Origin: Flavobacteriaceae bacterium
Lineage (GTDB): Bacteria > Bacteroidota > Bacteroidia > Flavobacteriales > Flavobacteriaceae
Assembly (NCBI GenBank): GCA_947463515.1
Contig: CANHRI010000011.1
Location: 1 to 55,732, forward strand
Reading direction: 5' to 3'
Length of the DNA: 55,732 bases
The notes beneath the pieces were generated by a model. That model saw nothing but the letters and a program-made list of their open reading frames with translations, did not search any database and was not told the origin of the DNA. Position numbers and translations under genes: made by a program. Of the stretch, positions 7,873-16,992 are shown in pieces (the stretch's first letter is position 1; each line of letters begins with the position of its first letter).

Positions 7873-9096
7873 TTACGCTAATTTGCGGTCAAGATTTTCT
7901 TTTAAAGTTTGTAAGAAATCCTCTGTAGTCAGGTAATCAGCGTCGGTTAGGCCTTCGGGTTTAGCGAGCATAGCCAAGTCTTTCGTCATTTTTCCACTTT
8001 CTACCGTTTCAATACACACGGCCTCCAAAGCATGGCAAAAGTCGATCAAGGCTTGATTGCCGTCTAATTTTCCGCGGTGTTCCAAACCTCGTGTCCATGC
8101 AAAGATAGATGCAATAGGATTGGTAGAAGTTTTTCTTCCTTGTTGGTGTTGACGGTAATGACGGGTAACAGTACCGTGAGCGGCTTCTGCTTCTACGGTT
8201 TTTCCATCGGGGGTTACGAGTACCGAAGTCATTAGTCCCAACGAACCAAATCCTTGCGCTACCGTATCCGACTGTACGTCGCCATCGTAGTTTTTACAAG
8301 CCCAAACAAATCCACCGTTCCATTTCATCGCCGAGGCCACCATATCATCAATCAAGCGGTGTTCGTAAACGATGCCTAAGGCTTCAAATTGACTCTTATA
8401 ATGTTGCTGGTAAACTTCTTCGAAAATATCTTTGAAACGACCATCGTAGGCTTTTAAGATGGTGTTTTTGGTAGAAAGGTACAACGGCCATTTTTTGGTC
8501 AACGCCATTTGAAATGAAGAATGTGCAAAGCCGTAAATTGATTCGTCGGTATTGTACATACACATGGCTACACCGTCGCCTTTAAAATTGAACACTTCCC
8601 AAGAAGTAGTTTGTCCGTTTTCATCGGTAAAGGACATGGTGAGTTTCCCTTTTCCTTTAATTACTTTGTCGGTAGCTTTGTATTGATCGCCAAAAGCGTG
8701 ACGACCAATGACAATCGGTTGGGTCCAACCTTGTACATAACGCGGTACATTTTTCATAATAATAGGCTCCCGAAATACCGTTCCTCCTACAATATTACGA
8801 ATGGTTCCGTTGGGAGATTTCCACATTTCTTTGAGTTTGAACTCCTCCACACGGGCTTCATCGGGAGTGATGGTGGCGCATTTAATACCCACATTGTAGG
8901 TTTTAATTGCTTCTGCGGCATCAATAGTCACTTGGTCATTGGTAGCATTACGGTGTTCAATGCCTAAATCAAAATACTTAATATCAATATCCAAGTATGG
9001 TAATATCAATTGTTCTTTAATAAAACTCCAAATAATGCGAGTCATTTCGTCGCCATCCAATTCAACCACCGGATGGGCCACTTTAATTTTTGCCAT
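7873..9096 (-). CDS. icd: NADP-dependent isocitrate dehydrogenase
   Basis: The enzyme oxidatively decarboxylates isocitrate to 2-oxoglutarate in the TCA cycle, giving NADPH. The 407-residue sequence ([20 protein letters not shown]) belongs to the homodimeric, eukaryote-like subfamily rather than the E. coli type. Visible motifs include [18 protein letters not shown] for substrate binding, YDGDVQSD for the metal and [11 protein letters not shown] for NADP. I use the start at 9096, since the upstream in-frame start at 9135 lies on the promoter. A TAnnTTTG promoter is 39 bp upstream. It stands alone, separated from rplS by a terminator. Confidence 0.95.
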   Translation of the reverse strand: MAKIKVAHPVVELDGDEMTRIIWSFIKEQLILPYLDIDIKYFDLGIEHRNATNDQVTIDAAEAIKTYNVGIKCATITPDEARVEEFKLKEMWKSPNGTIRNIVGGTVFREPIIMKNVPRYVQGWTQPIVIGRHAFGDQYKATDKVIKGKGKLTMSFTDENGQTTSWEVFNFKGDGVAMCMYNTDESIYGFAHSSFQMALTKKWPLYLSTKNTILKAYDGRFKDIFEEVYQQHYKSQFEALGIVYEHRLIDDMVASAMKWNGGFVWACKNYDGDVQSDTVAQGFGSLGLMTSVLVTPDGKTVEAEAAHGTVTRHYRQHQQGRKTSTNPIASIFAWTRGLEHRGKLDGNQALIDFCHALEAVCIETVESGKMTKDLAMLAKPEGLTDADYLTTEDFLQTLKENLDRKLA

Positions 9097-9134
9097 ATAA
9101 TCAGTATTAGTTTGTGTAATTAAACAAAAGCCCA

Positions 9135-9142
9135 CAAATATA
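9135..9142 (-). promoter_or_regulatory. -7 promoter element TATATTTG for icd
   Basis: The minus strand reads TATATTTG, an exact match to the Bacteroidota -7 element TAnnTTTG, 39 bp before the icd start. It also rules out the in-frame start at 9135. Confidence 0.7.
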
Positions 9143-9260
9143 TAAAGATGCTAGCGACATTGGGTAGGTTTGGACTTCGAAATCGATTGAATTATCAAAT
9201 TGCTAATTAAACGATTGCAAAAAATAAGATTGCAAATTTTAAGCTCGTTTTTTTTTCAAA

Positions 9261-9295
9261 AAAAAAGTCCCGAAAATAAGATTCGGGACTTTTTT
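9261..9295 (-). terminator. Rho-independent terminator after rplS
   Basis: An 8-bp stem GTCCCGAA (9267-9274) / TTCGGGAC (9282-9289) is flanked by A and T tracts, so it could act on both strands. It follows rplS by about 20 bp and separates it from icd. Confidence 0.9.
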
Positions 9296-9314
9296 ATGGT
9301 ACATCGGGAAACGA

Positions 9315-9665
9315 TTAATAACGTCTCTCTTTGATTTTTGCTTTTTTACCAGTCAATTCACGGAAGTAGAAGATACGTGCACGACGTACTTTACCACGTT
9401 GATTCACTTCAATTTTTTGTAAAGCAGGCATGTTCAATGGGAAGATACGCTCTACCCCAACAGCACCTGACATTTTACGGATGGTGAATGTTTCAGTAAC
9501 ACCAGCGCCTTTGCGTTGGATAACAACCCCTTTAAAAAACTGGGTTCTTGTTTTTTCACCTTCTTTAATTTCGTAATACACAGTGATCGTATCACCAGCT
9601 CCAAATTCAGGGAAGCCTTTTTTTGCTACGAATTCGTCTTGAACGAATTTTAATAAATCTGCCAT
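9315..9665 (-). CDS. rplS: 50S ribosomal protein L19
   Basis: L19 sits at the 30S-50S interface. The 116-residue product starts MADLLKFVQDEF and contains the family core (GDTITVYYEIKEGEKTRTQ, FKGVVIQRKG, KVRRARIFYFREL). The start at 9665 matches the usual length; the open frame continues 21 codons upstream but crosses no known conserved sequence. It lies downstream of trmD on the same strand, the usual order, but with its own TAnnTTTG promoter and a 156-bp gap. Confidence 0.97.
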   Translation of the reverse strand: MADLLKFVQDEFVAKKGFPEFGAGDTITVYYEIKEGEKTRTQFFKGVVIQRKGAGVTETFTIRKMSGAVGVERIFPLNMPALQKIEVNQRGKVRRARIFYFRELTGKKAKIKERRY

Positions 9666-9736
9666 TGTAACTAACATTAAGTGTTTTCTCAGAACAACAT
9701 TCACGATTCTCGTCAGAGGTTGATCCAATGCGGGTG

Positions 9737-9744
9737 CAAATGTA
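9737..9744 (-). promoter_or_regulatory. -7 promoter element TACATTTG for rplS
   Basis: The minus strand carries TACATTTG, matching TAnnTTTG, 72 bp before the rplS start. The resulting leader of about 65 nt is long enough for an L19-type autogenous or translational control element, though I cannot show one. Confidence 0.65.
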
Positions 9745-9821
9745 ATTAATTATTTTAAATTAGAAATGATGAATTTTAAATTTTTTGGATACGTTTTTTT
9801 TCTGTCTAAAAGGGTAAAAGC

Positions 9822-10499
9822 TTATCGATCAAGCAAGTCGGGACGACGATTTTTAGTATGTTCAAAGGCTTTCTCTTCACGCCACTGGTCGATTTTGGCA
9901 GCATGACCACTCAACAATACGTCGGGGACTTTCCACCCTTTATAGTCGGCGGGTCGGGTATAAATAGGAGGGGAAAGCAAATTATCTTGAAAGCTATCGG
10001 TCAACGCCGAAGTCTCGTCATTCAGCACGCCTGGGATGAGTCGAATCAAAGCGTCAGCGAGAACCAAAGCGCCAAGTTCACCCCCCGAAAGCACATAATC
10101 GCCAATCGAAATTTCTTTGGTAATAAAATGGTCGCGTACCCGTTGGTCAACTCCTTTATAGTGACCGCAAAGAATGATGATATTTTCATACATCGACATT
10201 GCGTTTGCCATTCCTTGGTGTAACGTTTCCCCATCGGGCGTCATATAGATGATTTCGTCGTAGTCGCGCTCACTTTTTAATTGGGTAATGCATTTGTCAA
10301 TGGGTTCGACCATCATCACCATGCCTGCGCCTCCGCCATAAGGGTAATCGTCTACACTTTTATATTTGTTCGTGGTATAATCCCGAAGGTTATGAAAATG
10401 TACTTCGACGAGTCCTTTTTCTATAGCGCGTTTCATAATCGAAGCTTCAAAGGGACTGCGAAGAAGTTCAGGAACTACAGTAATGATGTCGATGCGCAT
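9822..10499 (-). CDS. trmD: tRNA (guanine-N1)-methyltransferase TrmD
   Basis: TrmD methylates G37 of tRNAs next to the anticodon, preventing +1 frameshifts. The 225-residue sequence begins [13 protein letters not shown] and shows the trefoil-knot SAM-binding segments [11 protein letters not shown] and [16 protein letters not shown], and the D/GGGAGMV motif near residue 55. The start at 10499 gives the conserved N-terminus. A TAnnTTTG element 16 bp upstream fits a very short leader. It is divergent from the cyclophilin-FKBP gene. Confidence 0.96.
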   Translation of the reverse strand: MRIDIITVVPELLRSPFEASIMKRAIEKGLVEVHFHNLRDYTTNKYKSVDDYPYGGGAGMVMMVEPIDKCITQLKSERDYDEIIYMTPDGETLHQGMANAMSMYENIIILCGHYKGVDQRVRDHFITKEISIGDYVLSGGELGALVLADALIRLIPGVLNDETSALTDSFQDNLLSPPIYTRPADYKGWKVPDVLLSGHAAKIDQWREEKAFEHTKNRRPDLLDR

Positions 10500-10514
10500 G
10501 GGTCTAATTTTGGA

Positions 10515-10522
10515 CAAAGGTA
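10515..10522 (-). promoter_or_regulatory. -7 promoter element TACCTTTG for trmD
   Basis: Exact TAnnTTTG match on the minus strand, 16 bp before the trmD start, so the mRNA leader should be only about 12 nt. Confidence 0.7.
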
Positions 10523-10572
10523 ATAAAGCAATTGGATTGGAATTGGTATTTTTAAAGTTAGCAGAATAAGTT

Positions 10573-10580
10573 TACCTTTG
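10573..10580 (+). promoter_or_regulatory. -7 promoter element TACCTTTG for the PPIase fusion
   Basis: Exact TAnnTTTG match 26 bp before the ATG of the cyclophilin-FKBP gene. With the trmD element it makes a compact divergent promoter pair. Confidence 0.7.
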
Positions 10581-10605
10581 CCGCTTTATTTTTAATAATT
10601 AAACA

Positions 10606-11538
10606 ATGGAAAATGGTATATATGCTAAATTCAACACCTCTCGCGGTGTTATTTTAGTAAAATTAACACATGAATTAACGCCTGGTACCGTAGGTAATTT
10701 TGTGGGTTTGGCAGAAGGACAACTAGAGAATGATGCTCGCCCCATGGGGAAACCCTATTACGATGGATTTAAATTTCACCGCGTTATTCCCGATTTTATG
10801 ATTCAAGGCGGTTGTCCGCAAGGTATTGGTTCAGGCGGTCCTGGCTATCAATTTGACGATGAGTTTCATCCCGATTTGGTACACAGCGGTCCTGGTGTTT
10901 TGTCGATGGCCAATGCAGGTCCTGGCACCAATGGGTCTCAGTTTTTCATCACACATGTGGCGACTCCATGGTTAGACGGGAAGCATACCGTTTTCGGTCA
11001 TGTAGTAGAAGGACAAGCGGTAGTTGATGCTGTGCAACAAAACGATTTGATCGAAAGCATCGAAATCATTCGTCAAGGCGACGAAGCGCAACAATGGAAT
11101 GCGATTGAAGCGTTTCGTACGTTTGAAGGATCGCGCGAAAAACGTCTTGCCGAAGCCAAGCGTCAAGCGGAAGATGCCGTAGAAAAATTAGCAGCGGGTT
11201 TTCAAAAAACGGAGAGTGGATTGCGTTACCAAATTATTCAAAAAGGGAACGGAAAAAAAGCCGAAAAAGGACGTACGGTTTCTGTACATTATACAGGCGC
11301 TTTAGACAACGGAAAAGTATTTGACAGTTCCTATGGACGCAAAAAACCGATTGAGTTTCCCTTAGGGAAAGGCTATGTGATTGAAGGATGGGACGAGGGG
11401 ATTGCTTTGCTTCATGTAGGCGATAAGGCTCGTTTTGTTATTCCGTCCTATTTAGGGTATGGTGCAGCGGGTGCTGGAGGGGTGATTCCTCCCGATGCTA
11501 CCTTAGTCTTTGATGTGGAATTGATGGATGTAAAATAA
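10606..11538 (+). CDS. Cyclophilin-FKBP fusion peptidyl-prolyl isomerase
   Basis: Two unrelated prolyl isomerase folds are joined in one 310-residue protein. Residues about 5-155 are a cyclophilin ([40 protein letters not shown]). A charged helical linker spans about 160-200. Residues about 203-310 are an FKBP domain ([43 protein letters not shown]). No signal peptide is seen, so it is cytoplasmic. Such cyclophilin-first fusions (CFBP) have been described in flavobacteria. Key cyclophilin residues (R and F of FHRVIPDF, Q of SQFF) are present, so both halves are probably active. It should assist folding of proline-containing proteins. Confidence 0.95.
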   Translation: MENGIYAKFNTSRGVILVKLTHELTPGTVGNFVGLAEGQLENDARPMGKPYYDGFKFHRVIPDFMIQGGCPQGIGSGGPGYQFDDEFHPDLVHSGPGVLSMANAGPGTNGSQFFITHVATPWLDGKHTVFGHVVEGQAVVDAVQQNDLIESIEIIRQGDEAQQWNAIEAFRTFEGSREKRLAEAKRQAEDAVEKLAAGFQKTESGLRYQIIQKGNGKKAEKGRTVSVHYTGALDNGKVFDSSYGRKKPIEFPLGKGYVIEGWDEGIALLHVGDKARFVIPSYLGYGAAGAGGVIPPDATLVFDVELMDVK

Positions 11539-11545
11539 AAAGGAG

Positions 11546-11572
11546 AAAAGCGGTTTTATAACCGCTTTTTTT
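11546..11572 (+). terminator. Rho-independent terminator after the PPIase fusion
   Basis: Stem AAAAGCGGTT (11546-11555) / AACCGCTTTT (11560-11569) with a 4-base loop and a T tract, starting 8 bp after the stop codon. Confidence 0.9.
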
Positions 11573-11597
11573 GTAGTTTTAGATTATAATGTAAAGT

Positions 11598-11900
11598 ATG
11601 ATGAAAACAAAAATTTGGATTAGTGCCCTAGGATTGGCGCTGCTGTATGCGTGCAGTTCTACACCCAAACCAACCGTTACCCCCGAAGTAACGGTGGTAA
11701 AAAAAGAATTGACTCCCGAATTGGCAGAAGGGAAAAATTTGTACGAAGGCAGTTGCGGACAATGCCACCAATTATACAAACCCAATAGCTATAACGCTGA
11801 GGCATGGAAACCGATTGTAGCACGGATGCAAAAGAAAGCCCGTTTATCGGACGAGCAAGGGATGAAGATTTACAATTACCTGACTTCAGGCGCAGAATAA
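11598..11900 (+). CDS. Small c-type cytochrome lipoprotein
   Basis: The 100-residue product has a lipoprotein signal (lipobox YAC) followed by a Pro/Thr-rich spacer and one haem-binding motif, CGQCH, in EGKNLYEGSCGQCHQLYKP. A Met in IVARMQKKARLSDEQG is a possible axial ligand. It should be a membrane-tethered electron carrier facing the periplasm. At about 60 residues the haem domain is very small. It stands alone between two terminators. Two adjacent ATG codons (11598, 11601) are equally possible starts. Confidence 0.85.
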   Translation: MMKTKIWISALGLALLYACSSTPKPTVTPEVTVVKKELTPELAEGKNLYEGSCGQCHQLYKPNSYNAEAWKPIVARMQKKARLSDEQGMKIYNYLTSGAE

Positions 11901-11934
11901 AAAAAACCGAGAGGATTTTTTCTCTCGGTTTTTT
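11901..11934. terminator. Bidirectional terminator between cytochrome and PUR gene
   Basis: A long stem, AAAAAACCGAGAG (11901-11913) with CTCTCGGTTTTTT (11922-11934), begins right after one stop codon and ends 2 bp before the other, so it serves both convergent genes. Confidence 0.92.
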
Positions 11935-11936
11935 TA

Positions 11937-12311
11937 TTAGATATCATCAAAATCGATATCCGTATATTTTTTATCTCCCGTTGATTCTTCTTGGTCCTCC
12001 GCGTAATATTCTTTCTTAAAGTCTTTTTGGTGACGCTCAGAAATTACTTCTTCGCCTTTCGATTTTAAAATGAAATTGGTCATCTCTTCCAAGATGTCAT
12101 GGAACGCTGCAAAATCCTCCTTGTAGAGGTAAATTTTATGTTTTTTAAAGTGGAAGGAACCGTCTTCCTCCGTAAACTTTTTACTTTCCGTAATGGTAAT
12201 GTAGTAGTCGTCTGCTTTGGTGGATCGGACATCAAAGAAATACGTTCTTCTACCGGCTCTTAATACTTTGGAAAATATTTCGTCTTTTTCCAACATGTCA
12301 TTTTCTCTCAT
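11937..12311 (-). CDS. PUR family DNA/RNA-binding protein (DUF3276)
   Basis: The 124-residue product begins MRENDMLEKDEIFSKVLRAG and carries the PUR-like repeat (GRRTYFFDVRSTK...YYITITESKK; HKIYLYKEDFAAFHDIL), then an acidic tail (about 95-124). PUR proteins bind single-stranded purine-rich nucleic acid; the role in Bacteroidota is not settled. The start at 12311 gives the conserved N-terminus; a start 5 codons earlier (12326) is possible. The gene follows the ABC exporter on the same strand with 67 bp between them. Confidence 0.9.
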   Translation of the reverse strand: MRENDMLEKDEIFSKVLRAGRRTYFFDVRSTKADDYYITITESKKFTEEDGSFHFKKHKIYLYKEDFAAFHDILEEMTNFILKSKGEEVISERHQKDFKKEYYAEDQEESTGDKKYTDIDFDDI

Positions 12312-12378
12312 AATACGCGCTGTCATTTACAAGTTTTCTCTTCACGAAAATCAAAAAAAAATAGAAAATATGCAAGTA

Positions 12379-14142
12379 TTATTCGACTTCTTTTTCAGAA
12401 AGTTGTTTGTCGTAGAGGGCTTTGTAGTGTCTGTTTAAGGTTAGTAATTGATTATGAGTACCTTGTTCAACAATGCGCCCTTCCTCCAAAATCATGATGT
12501 AATCTGCATTTTTGGCCGAGGAAACCCGATGACTTACAATCACCGTAGTTTTACTTTTGGTATAAGCAGACAAATGATTCAAAATTCGCTCCTCAGTTTC
12601 TGTATCCACCGCCGAAAGGCAATCGTCGAGTAACAGGAGTTTCGGATTCTTTATCAAGGCCCGGGCAATCGAAACGCGTTGTTTTTGACCTCCCGACAAC
12701 GTAATCCCGCGTTCGCCCAAGACCGTTTCATAGCCTTGATTGAATTGCACGATGTTGTCATGAACCTCTGCGTGTTGTGCAGCTTGTTCAATTTCTGTCA
12801 TCGAGGCATCTTCTTTGCCAAAGCGAATATTGTTGGCAATGGTATCCGAGAACAAAAAGGCATCTTGCGGCACAATCCCAATGCTGTCGCGTAACGAGTA
12901 CAAATTCAATTCTTCAATCAAACGATCATCGATGCGAATGGTACCCGCCGTAGTATCGTATAGTCGCGTGAGTAATGCGAGTAAGGTTGATTTTCCGGAG
13001 CCCGTTTTCCCCAAAATCGCCAACGTCTTGCCCTGCTCTAGGGTAAATGAAACGTCTTTTAAGGCTTGGATTTGGGTGTCGGGGTAGGTAAAACTCACGC
13101 TGTCAAAGACAATTTTTCCTTGAATAGGCGTCGGCTCGGGTTGGGTATTGCGAATTTCAGGCTCCGATTGTAAAAATTCATTAATACGTTTTTGCGAGGC
13201 CTCTGCTTCTTGCACCAATGACGAAACCCATCCAATAGAAGCCACGGGCCACGTGAGCATGTTGACATACAATATAAATTCGGCAATCACCCCAATTTCT
13301 TTAATGTTGGGGTCGCCTTGAATGTACATCATCCCCCCAAAAAAGATTACCACCAAGTTACTAATTCCTATTAAGGTGATCATCAAAGGACCGAATAACG
13401 AATTCACTCCCGCCAAGCGCAAACTTTTGGTCTTACTATCTTCGGCCAATTCGGCCATTTCTTTTTCGGTTTTGCCTTCCAAGGCATACGCTTTAATTAC
13501 CCGAATGCCCGAAAACACCTCTTGGTTAAAACTCGAAAGATTGGAAAGGTTTTCTTGAAAACGGGTGCTTCGTTTGTTGATTTCAACACTGAGTTTAAAA
13601 ATGATGTAGGAGAGAATCGGCAAGGGGAGTAGGGTGTACAACGTTAGTTTGGGCGACACGTGATACATATAGATAATCACTACCCCAAAACGAATCAGTG
13701 TGTTGATGGTATACATCACGGCGGGTCCCACGTACATGCGAACTTTAGCCACATCCTCGCTGATACGACTCATCAAATCCCCGGTACGGTTGCGTTTGTA
13801 GAAGCCTTGATCAAGTACTTCATAATGTTGAAAGACTTCGTTTTTTAGATCAAATTCCACATAGCGCGACATCACAATCAAGGTTTGCCGCATTAAAAAC
13901 GTGAGAAAACCCGCAATCAGCGCCGTGCCAATAACGAGCAAGATATTGGTGACCAGTTGTTCCCGTACCGCCGAAGCTGATAAACCATTTTCGGGGTAAT
14001 TCTCAATGATTTTAAACGAAGCGCTAATTAATTTCGGCGTGTAGGAAAAGAAAATTTGGGCGACAATCGTAATGCAAATACCAGCCAAAAAGTGGTATTT
14101 GTATTTCATAAAATATTTATTCAAATAACGAAGTTCTTTCAT
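12379..14142 (-). CDS. ABC transporter, fused permease/ATPase (MsbA-like exporter)
   Basis: A 587-residue half-transporter. Residues about 1-320 are the membrane domain with six predicted helices. The rest is the nucleotide-binding domain with Walker A GKTGSGKST, signature LSGGQKQR, Walker B LLLLDDCLSAVD and the H-loop VSHR. The Asp-Asp-Cys in Walker B replaces the usual Asp-Glu, so the catalytic glutamate position holds Asp or Cys, a point worth checking. Homodimers of this type export lipids, drugs or peptides. The substrate cannot be read from the sequence. I saw no TAnnTTTG promoter upstream. Confidence 0.93.
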   Translation of the reverse strand: MKELRYLNKYFMKYKYHFLAGICITIVAQIFFSYTPKLISASFKIIENYPENGLSASAVREQLVTNILLVIGTALIAGFLTFLMRQTLIVMSRYVEFDLKNEVFQHYEVLDQGFYKRNRTGDLMSRISEDVAKVRMYVGPAVMYTINTLIRFGVVIIYMYHVSPKLTLYTLLPLPILSYIIFKLSVEINKRSTRFQENLSNLSSFNQEVFSGIRVIKAYALEGKTEKEMAELAEDSKTKSLRLAGVNSLFGPLMITLIGISNLVVIFFGGMMYIQGDPNIKEIGVIAEFILYVNMLTWPVASIGWVSSLVQEAEASQKRINEFLQSEPEIRNTQPEPTPIQGKIVFDSVSFTYPDTQIQALKDVSFTLEQGKTLAILGKTGSGKSTLLALLTRLYDTTAGTIRIDDRLIEELNLYSLRDSIGIVPQDAFLFSDTIANNIRFGKEDASMTEIEQAAQHAEVHDNIVQFNQGYETVLGERGITLSGGQKQRVSIARALIKNPKLLLLDDCLSAVDTETEERILNHLSAYTKSKTTVIVSHRVSSAKNADYIMILEEGRIVEQGTHNQLLTLNRHYKALYDKQLSEKEVE

Positions 14143-14287
14143 TGTTTCGGGACGAAGTCTTTATTTTTATTTTTATTACTGTTAAAAAAATAGATTATAT
14201 ATAATTCAAAAAAAATCAGTATAAATGAATTTTATTAACAATATGCTAATTAAACCATAATAAGGTGAATTTTCTTGAATAAAACGT

Positions 14288-14295
14288 TAAATTTG
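14288..14295 (+). promoter_or_regulatory. -7 promoter element TAAATTTG for leucine dehydrogenase
   Basis: Exact TAnnTTTG match 41 bp before the ATG at 14336. The 193-bp gap (14143-14335) is otherwise AT-rich without visible features. Confidence 0.6.
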
Positions 14296-14335
14296 CTTCG
14301 ACTTATTGACAAAGTCGCAACGCAAATTCGTACTT

Positions 14336-15439
14336 ATGACTGCAGAAATCACCACGCCTCAGGAGTTGCAGAAAATGGACCCCGTTTTCGGTCAACTTTC
14401 ATTTGACAATCATGAACAAATTGTGTTTTGTCACGACAAAGATACAGGTTTAAAAGCAATAATCGGGATACACAACACCGTTTTGGGTCCGGCCCTCGGG
14501 GGAACCCGTATGTGGAAATACAACAACGAGTGGGAAGCTCTCAACGACGTGTTACGTCTTTCTCGCGGGATGACGTACAAGTCCGCAATCTCGGGTTTAG
14601 ACCTAGGAGGTGGGAAAGCCGTGATCATCGGGGATGCCAAAACCGATAAGAATCCGGAGTTAATGCAAAAGTTCGGTGAATTTGTGCATTCGCTTTCGGG
14701 AAAATATATTACCGCTGAAGATGTGGGGATGGTGACTGCCGATATGGATACTGTTCGCGACGTGACGCCTTACGTTACTGGAATTTCAGAAGAGCGCGGA
14801 GGATCAGGAAATCCTTCACCCGTAACCGCTTTCGGAGTGTATATGGGAATGAAAGCAGCAGCCAAATACCAATTTGGTTCTGATAGCTTAGCCGGTAAAA
14901 AAATATTGGTACAAGGTATCGGACACGTAGGGGAAACTTTAGTGAGCCATTTATGCCACGAAGGCGCTTTGGTTCAAATGGTTGACCTCAGCGAACAACG
15001 TTTGGAAGAAGTGAGTAAAAAATATGGTGCCAAAATTTTCACTGGCGACGATATGTACAGCGCCGACGTCGATATCTATGCGCCTTGTGCGTTGGGAGCG
15101 ACCATCAACGATGATACGGTGTATAAAATCAAAGCCAAAGTTATCGCAGGTGCGGCCAACAACCAATTGGCCAACGAGAACGTACACGGACCGATTTTGC
15201 AAGAACGCGGCATCCTCTATGCGCCCGACTTTTTAATCAATGCCGGGGGAATCATCAACGTATACGGTGAAATCGCGCACTACGGCAAAGACGAAGCCTT
15301 ACGTCGCACCGAGAACATTTACAATACGACCTTGGAAATATTTGATTACGCGGTAAAACACCAAATGACGCCTCAAAAAGCGGCCATGGCGATTGCAGAA
15401 AACCGCATCGAACAACGCCGAAAAGAAAACGCAAAATAA
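14336..15439 (+). CDS. Leucine dehydrogenase (Glu/Leu/Phe/Val dehydrogenase family)
   Basis: The enzyme reversibly deaminates leucine, valine and isoleucine with NAD+, the first step in branched-chain amino acid breakdown. The 367-residue product shows GPALGGTRMW for substrate binding, the two lysines of this family (Lys82 in MTYKSA and Lys94 in LGGGKAVI), and the NAD-binding loop QGIGHVGE. The start at 14336 lies downstream of the promoter element; the frame is open 10 codons further up. Valine dehydrogenase is an alternative name in some groups. It ties in with the E2 acyltransferase and acyl-CoA carboxylase genes of this window. Confidence 0.92.
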   Translation: MTAEITTPQELQKMDPVFGQLSFDNHEQIVFCHDKDTGLKAIIGIHNTVLGPALGGTRMWKYNNEWEALNDVLRLSRGMTYKSAISGLDLGGGKAVIIGDAKTDKNPELMQKFGEFVHSLSGKYITAEDVGMVTADMDTVRDVTPYVTGISEERGGSGNPSPVTAFGVYMGMKAAAKYQFGSDSLAGKKILVQGIGHVGETLVSHLCHEGALVQMVDLSEQRLEEVSKKYGAKIFTGDDMYSADVDIYAPCALGATINDDTVYKIKAKVIAGAANNQLANENVHGPILQERGILYAPDFLINAGGIINVYGEIAHYGKDEALRRTENIYNTTLEIFDYAVKHQMTPQKAAMAIAENRIEQRRKENAK

Positions 15440-15462
15440 AAGACGTTTCCAAAAAATAGTAC

Positions 15463-15470
15463 TATTTTTG
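15463..15470 (+). promoter_or_regulatory. -7 promoter element TATTTTTG for nusB-yajC
   Basis: Exact TAnnTTTG match 54 bp before the GTG start of nusB. Confidence 0.6.
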
Positions 15471-15523
15471 CAAAGCGAAAGAGCATTTCTTTCGCTTTGT
15501 TTATTTTAAAAAGTTCTTATTCC

Positions 15524-16459
15524 GTGCTCAACCGAAGACATATTCGCATCAAAGTAATGCAGACCATTTATGCCATGCATCAAAGTGGGAGCGATGATTT
15601 AACCAAACAAGAGAAATTCTTGAAGGCCAGTTTGGACAATATTTTGGACTTATACCTGATTCTATTGTCGGCCTTGATAGAACTTCGTAAAAAAGAAGCA
15701 CAGTACTTGGAAGTCGCCAAAAACAAACATTTAGCCACTTCTGAAGAACGAAATCCCAACACCCGATTTATTGACAACCCCATTTTATTGGCGTTAGAAC
15801 ATCATGCGACCCTCGCGCAAGCCTTGGAGTACCACCGTATTTTGAATTGGCAGCACAACGACGATACCATTGTTTATTTGTTGCAAGACATCAAAGCCAG
15901 CGCTTTGTACCAAAAGTATATGGCCAAACCCAGCGTGACTTTTGAAGAAGAACGCTTTTTTGTGGTCGACGTTTTCAGCACGCTGATTGCACCCAATGAA
16001 AAGTTGTATGCCTATTTGGAGGATTTCAAACTGACCTGGGTGGATGATATTCCGGTGGTTAATACATTGATTCAAAAACAATTGCGTCATTTTGAAGCCG
16101 ATGCGTTTCAAGTGCCACGGGTGTTCAAGGATACGGAAGATGCTGATTTTGCAGTCGATTTGTTGCGCAAGACCTTGCTCAATGAAAAGGAATTGCAAAA
16201 AGAGTTTGAAGACAAAACGCCCAATTGGGACATGGAGCGAATCGCCGAGTTGGATACCATTATGTTGAAAATGGCCATCTGCGAATTTTTGAAATTTCCT
16301 TCCATTCCCGTCAAGGTGACCATCAACGAGTACCTTGAATTGGCCAAAGAATATTCAACCCCCAAGAGTAGCCTGTTTATCAACGGGATTCTTGATAGTT
16401 TAGTGAAAACCTACCAAACCCAAGGCCGTTTGAACAAATCGGGCCGGGGCTTACTGTAA
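15524..16459 (+). CDS. nusB: Transcription antitermination factor NusB (long form)
   Basis: NusB pairs with S10/NusE to bind boxA RNA and prevent early termination in rRNA operons. I start at the GTG at 15524, giving MLNRRHIRIKVMQTIYAMHQ, the usual Bacteroidota N-terminus; an ATG 9 codons upstream (15497) adds an unconserved stretch. At 311 residues it is more than twice the E. coli protein (139). The classical NusB fold is in the C-terminal part (RKTLLNEKELQKEF...LDTIMLKMAICEFLKFPSIPVKVTINEYLELAKEYS), while the N-terminal half is a related but diverged helical region, as in other Bacteroidota. It lies 18 bp before yajC. Confidence 0.92.
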   Translation: MLNRRHIRIKVMQTIYAMHQSGSDDLTKQEKFLKASLDNILDLYLILLSALIELRKKEAQYLEVAKNKHLATSEERNPNTRFIDNPILLALEHHATLAQALEYHRILNWQHNDDTIVYLLQDIKASALYQKYMAKPSVTFEEERFFVVDVFSTLIAPNEKLYAYLEDFKLTWVDDIPVVNTLIQKQLRHFEADAFQVPRVFKDTEDADFAVDLLRKTLLNEKELQKEFEDKTPNWDMERIAELDTIMLKMAICEFLKFPSIPVKVTINEYLELAKEYSTPKSSLFINGILDSLVKTYQTQGRLNKSGRGLL

Positions 16460-16477
16460 CCTTTAAAATTTATCTGT

Positions 16478-16753
16478 ATGGAACAATTAACTTCGATGTT
16501 ACCCATTTTGCTGATGTTTGTCGTGATTTATTTCTTTATGATTCGTCCGCAGCAAAACCGTTTGAAAAAAGAAAAAGAATTTGAAACTGCCTTAAAAGTA
16601 GGCGACCGCATTGTTACCAAAAGCGGCATCCACGGAAAAGTAGCCGAGTTGGCCGAGACCACCGTCGTGATCGAAACCATGGCCGGCAAGTTAAAAATGG
16701 AGCGCACCGCCATCTCCTTAGAATTAAGCGCCGCCCTCAACAAAAAAGCATAA
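16478..16753 (+). CDS. yajC: Preprotein translocase subunit YajC
   Basis: YajC is a small inner-membrane protein that joins the SecDF part of the Sec translocon. The 91-residue product has one transmembrane helix (about residues 6-22) ending in the conserved MIRPQQ, then a cytoplasmic domain (VGDRIVTKSGIHGKVAEL). It is co-transcribed with nusB and followed by a terminator, after which the accessory island begins. Confidence 0.95.
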   Translation: MEQLTSMLPILLMFVVIYFFMIRPQQNRLKKEKEFETALKVGDRIVTKSGIHGKVAELAETTVVIETMAGKLKMERTAISLELSAALNKKA

Positions 16754-16762
16754 ACTACAAAT

Positions 16763-16785
16763 CCCGATACCTTCGGGTTTTTTTT
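16763..16785 (+). terminator. Rho-independent terminator after yajC
   Basis: Stem CCCGA (16763-16767) / TCGGG (16773-16777) followed by eight T. It marks the end of the core operon before the repeat-rich island. Confidence 0.8.
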
Positions 16786-16790
16786 GTGAC

Positions 16791-16880
16791 CTAGTGGTGA
16801 GTGTTCAGTGTTCAGTGTTCAGTGGGCAGTGTTCAGCGGTCAGCAATCAGCAATCAGCAATCAGCAATTAGCAATTAGCT
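16791..16880. repeat. Heptanucleotide repeat array (TCAGTGT / TCAGCAA units)
   Basis: About twelve 7-bp units in tandem, drifting from TCAGTGT and TCAGTGG to TCAGCAA and TTAGCAA. It begins just after the yajC terminator. Confidence 0.9.
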
Positions 16881-16992
16881 TTCCCGAAACCGTGTGAAAT
16901 GAAATTCGACGGAATCAATCTTTCGCGTGGTAACAAATAAAAATTTTCAGTTAGTTTATGAGCTATAAAGTTAGGAGACTTCGCAGAGCGGG
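16867..16992. repeat. 126-bp direct repeat, copy A
   Basis: This segment and 17049-17174 are the same length (offset 182 bp) with about nine mismatches by eye. Each starts with the tail of a heptamer array and ends CGGG. The core (GAAATGAAATTCGACGG, then AATCAATCTTTCGCGTGG) also resembles the inverse of 18490-18546. Confidence 0.9.
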
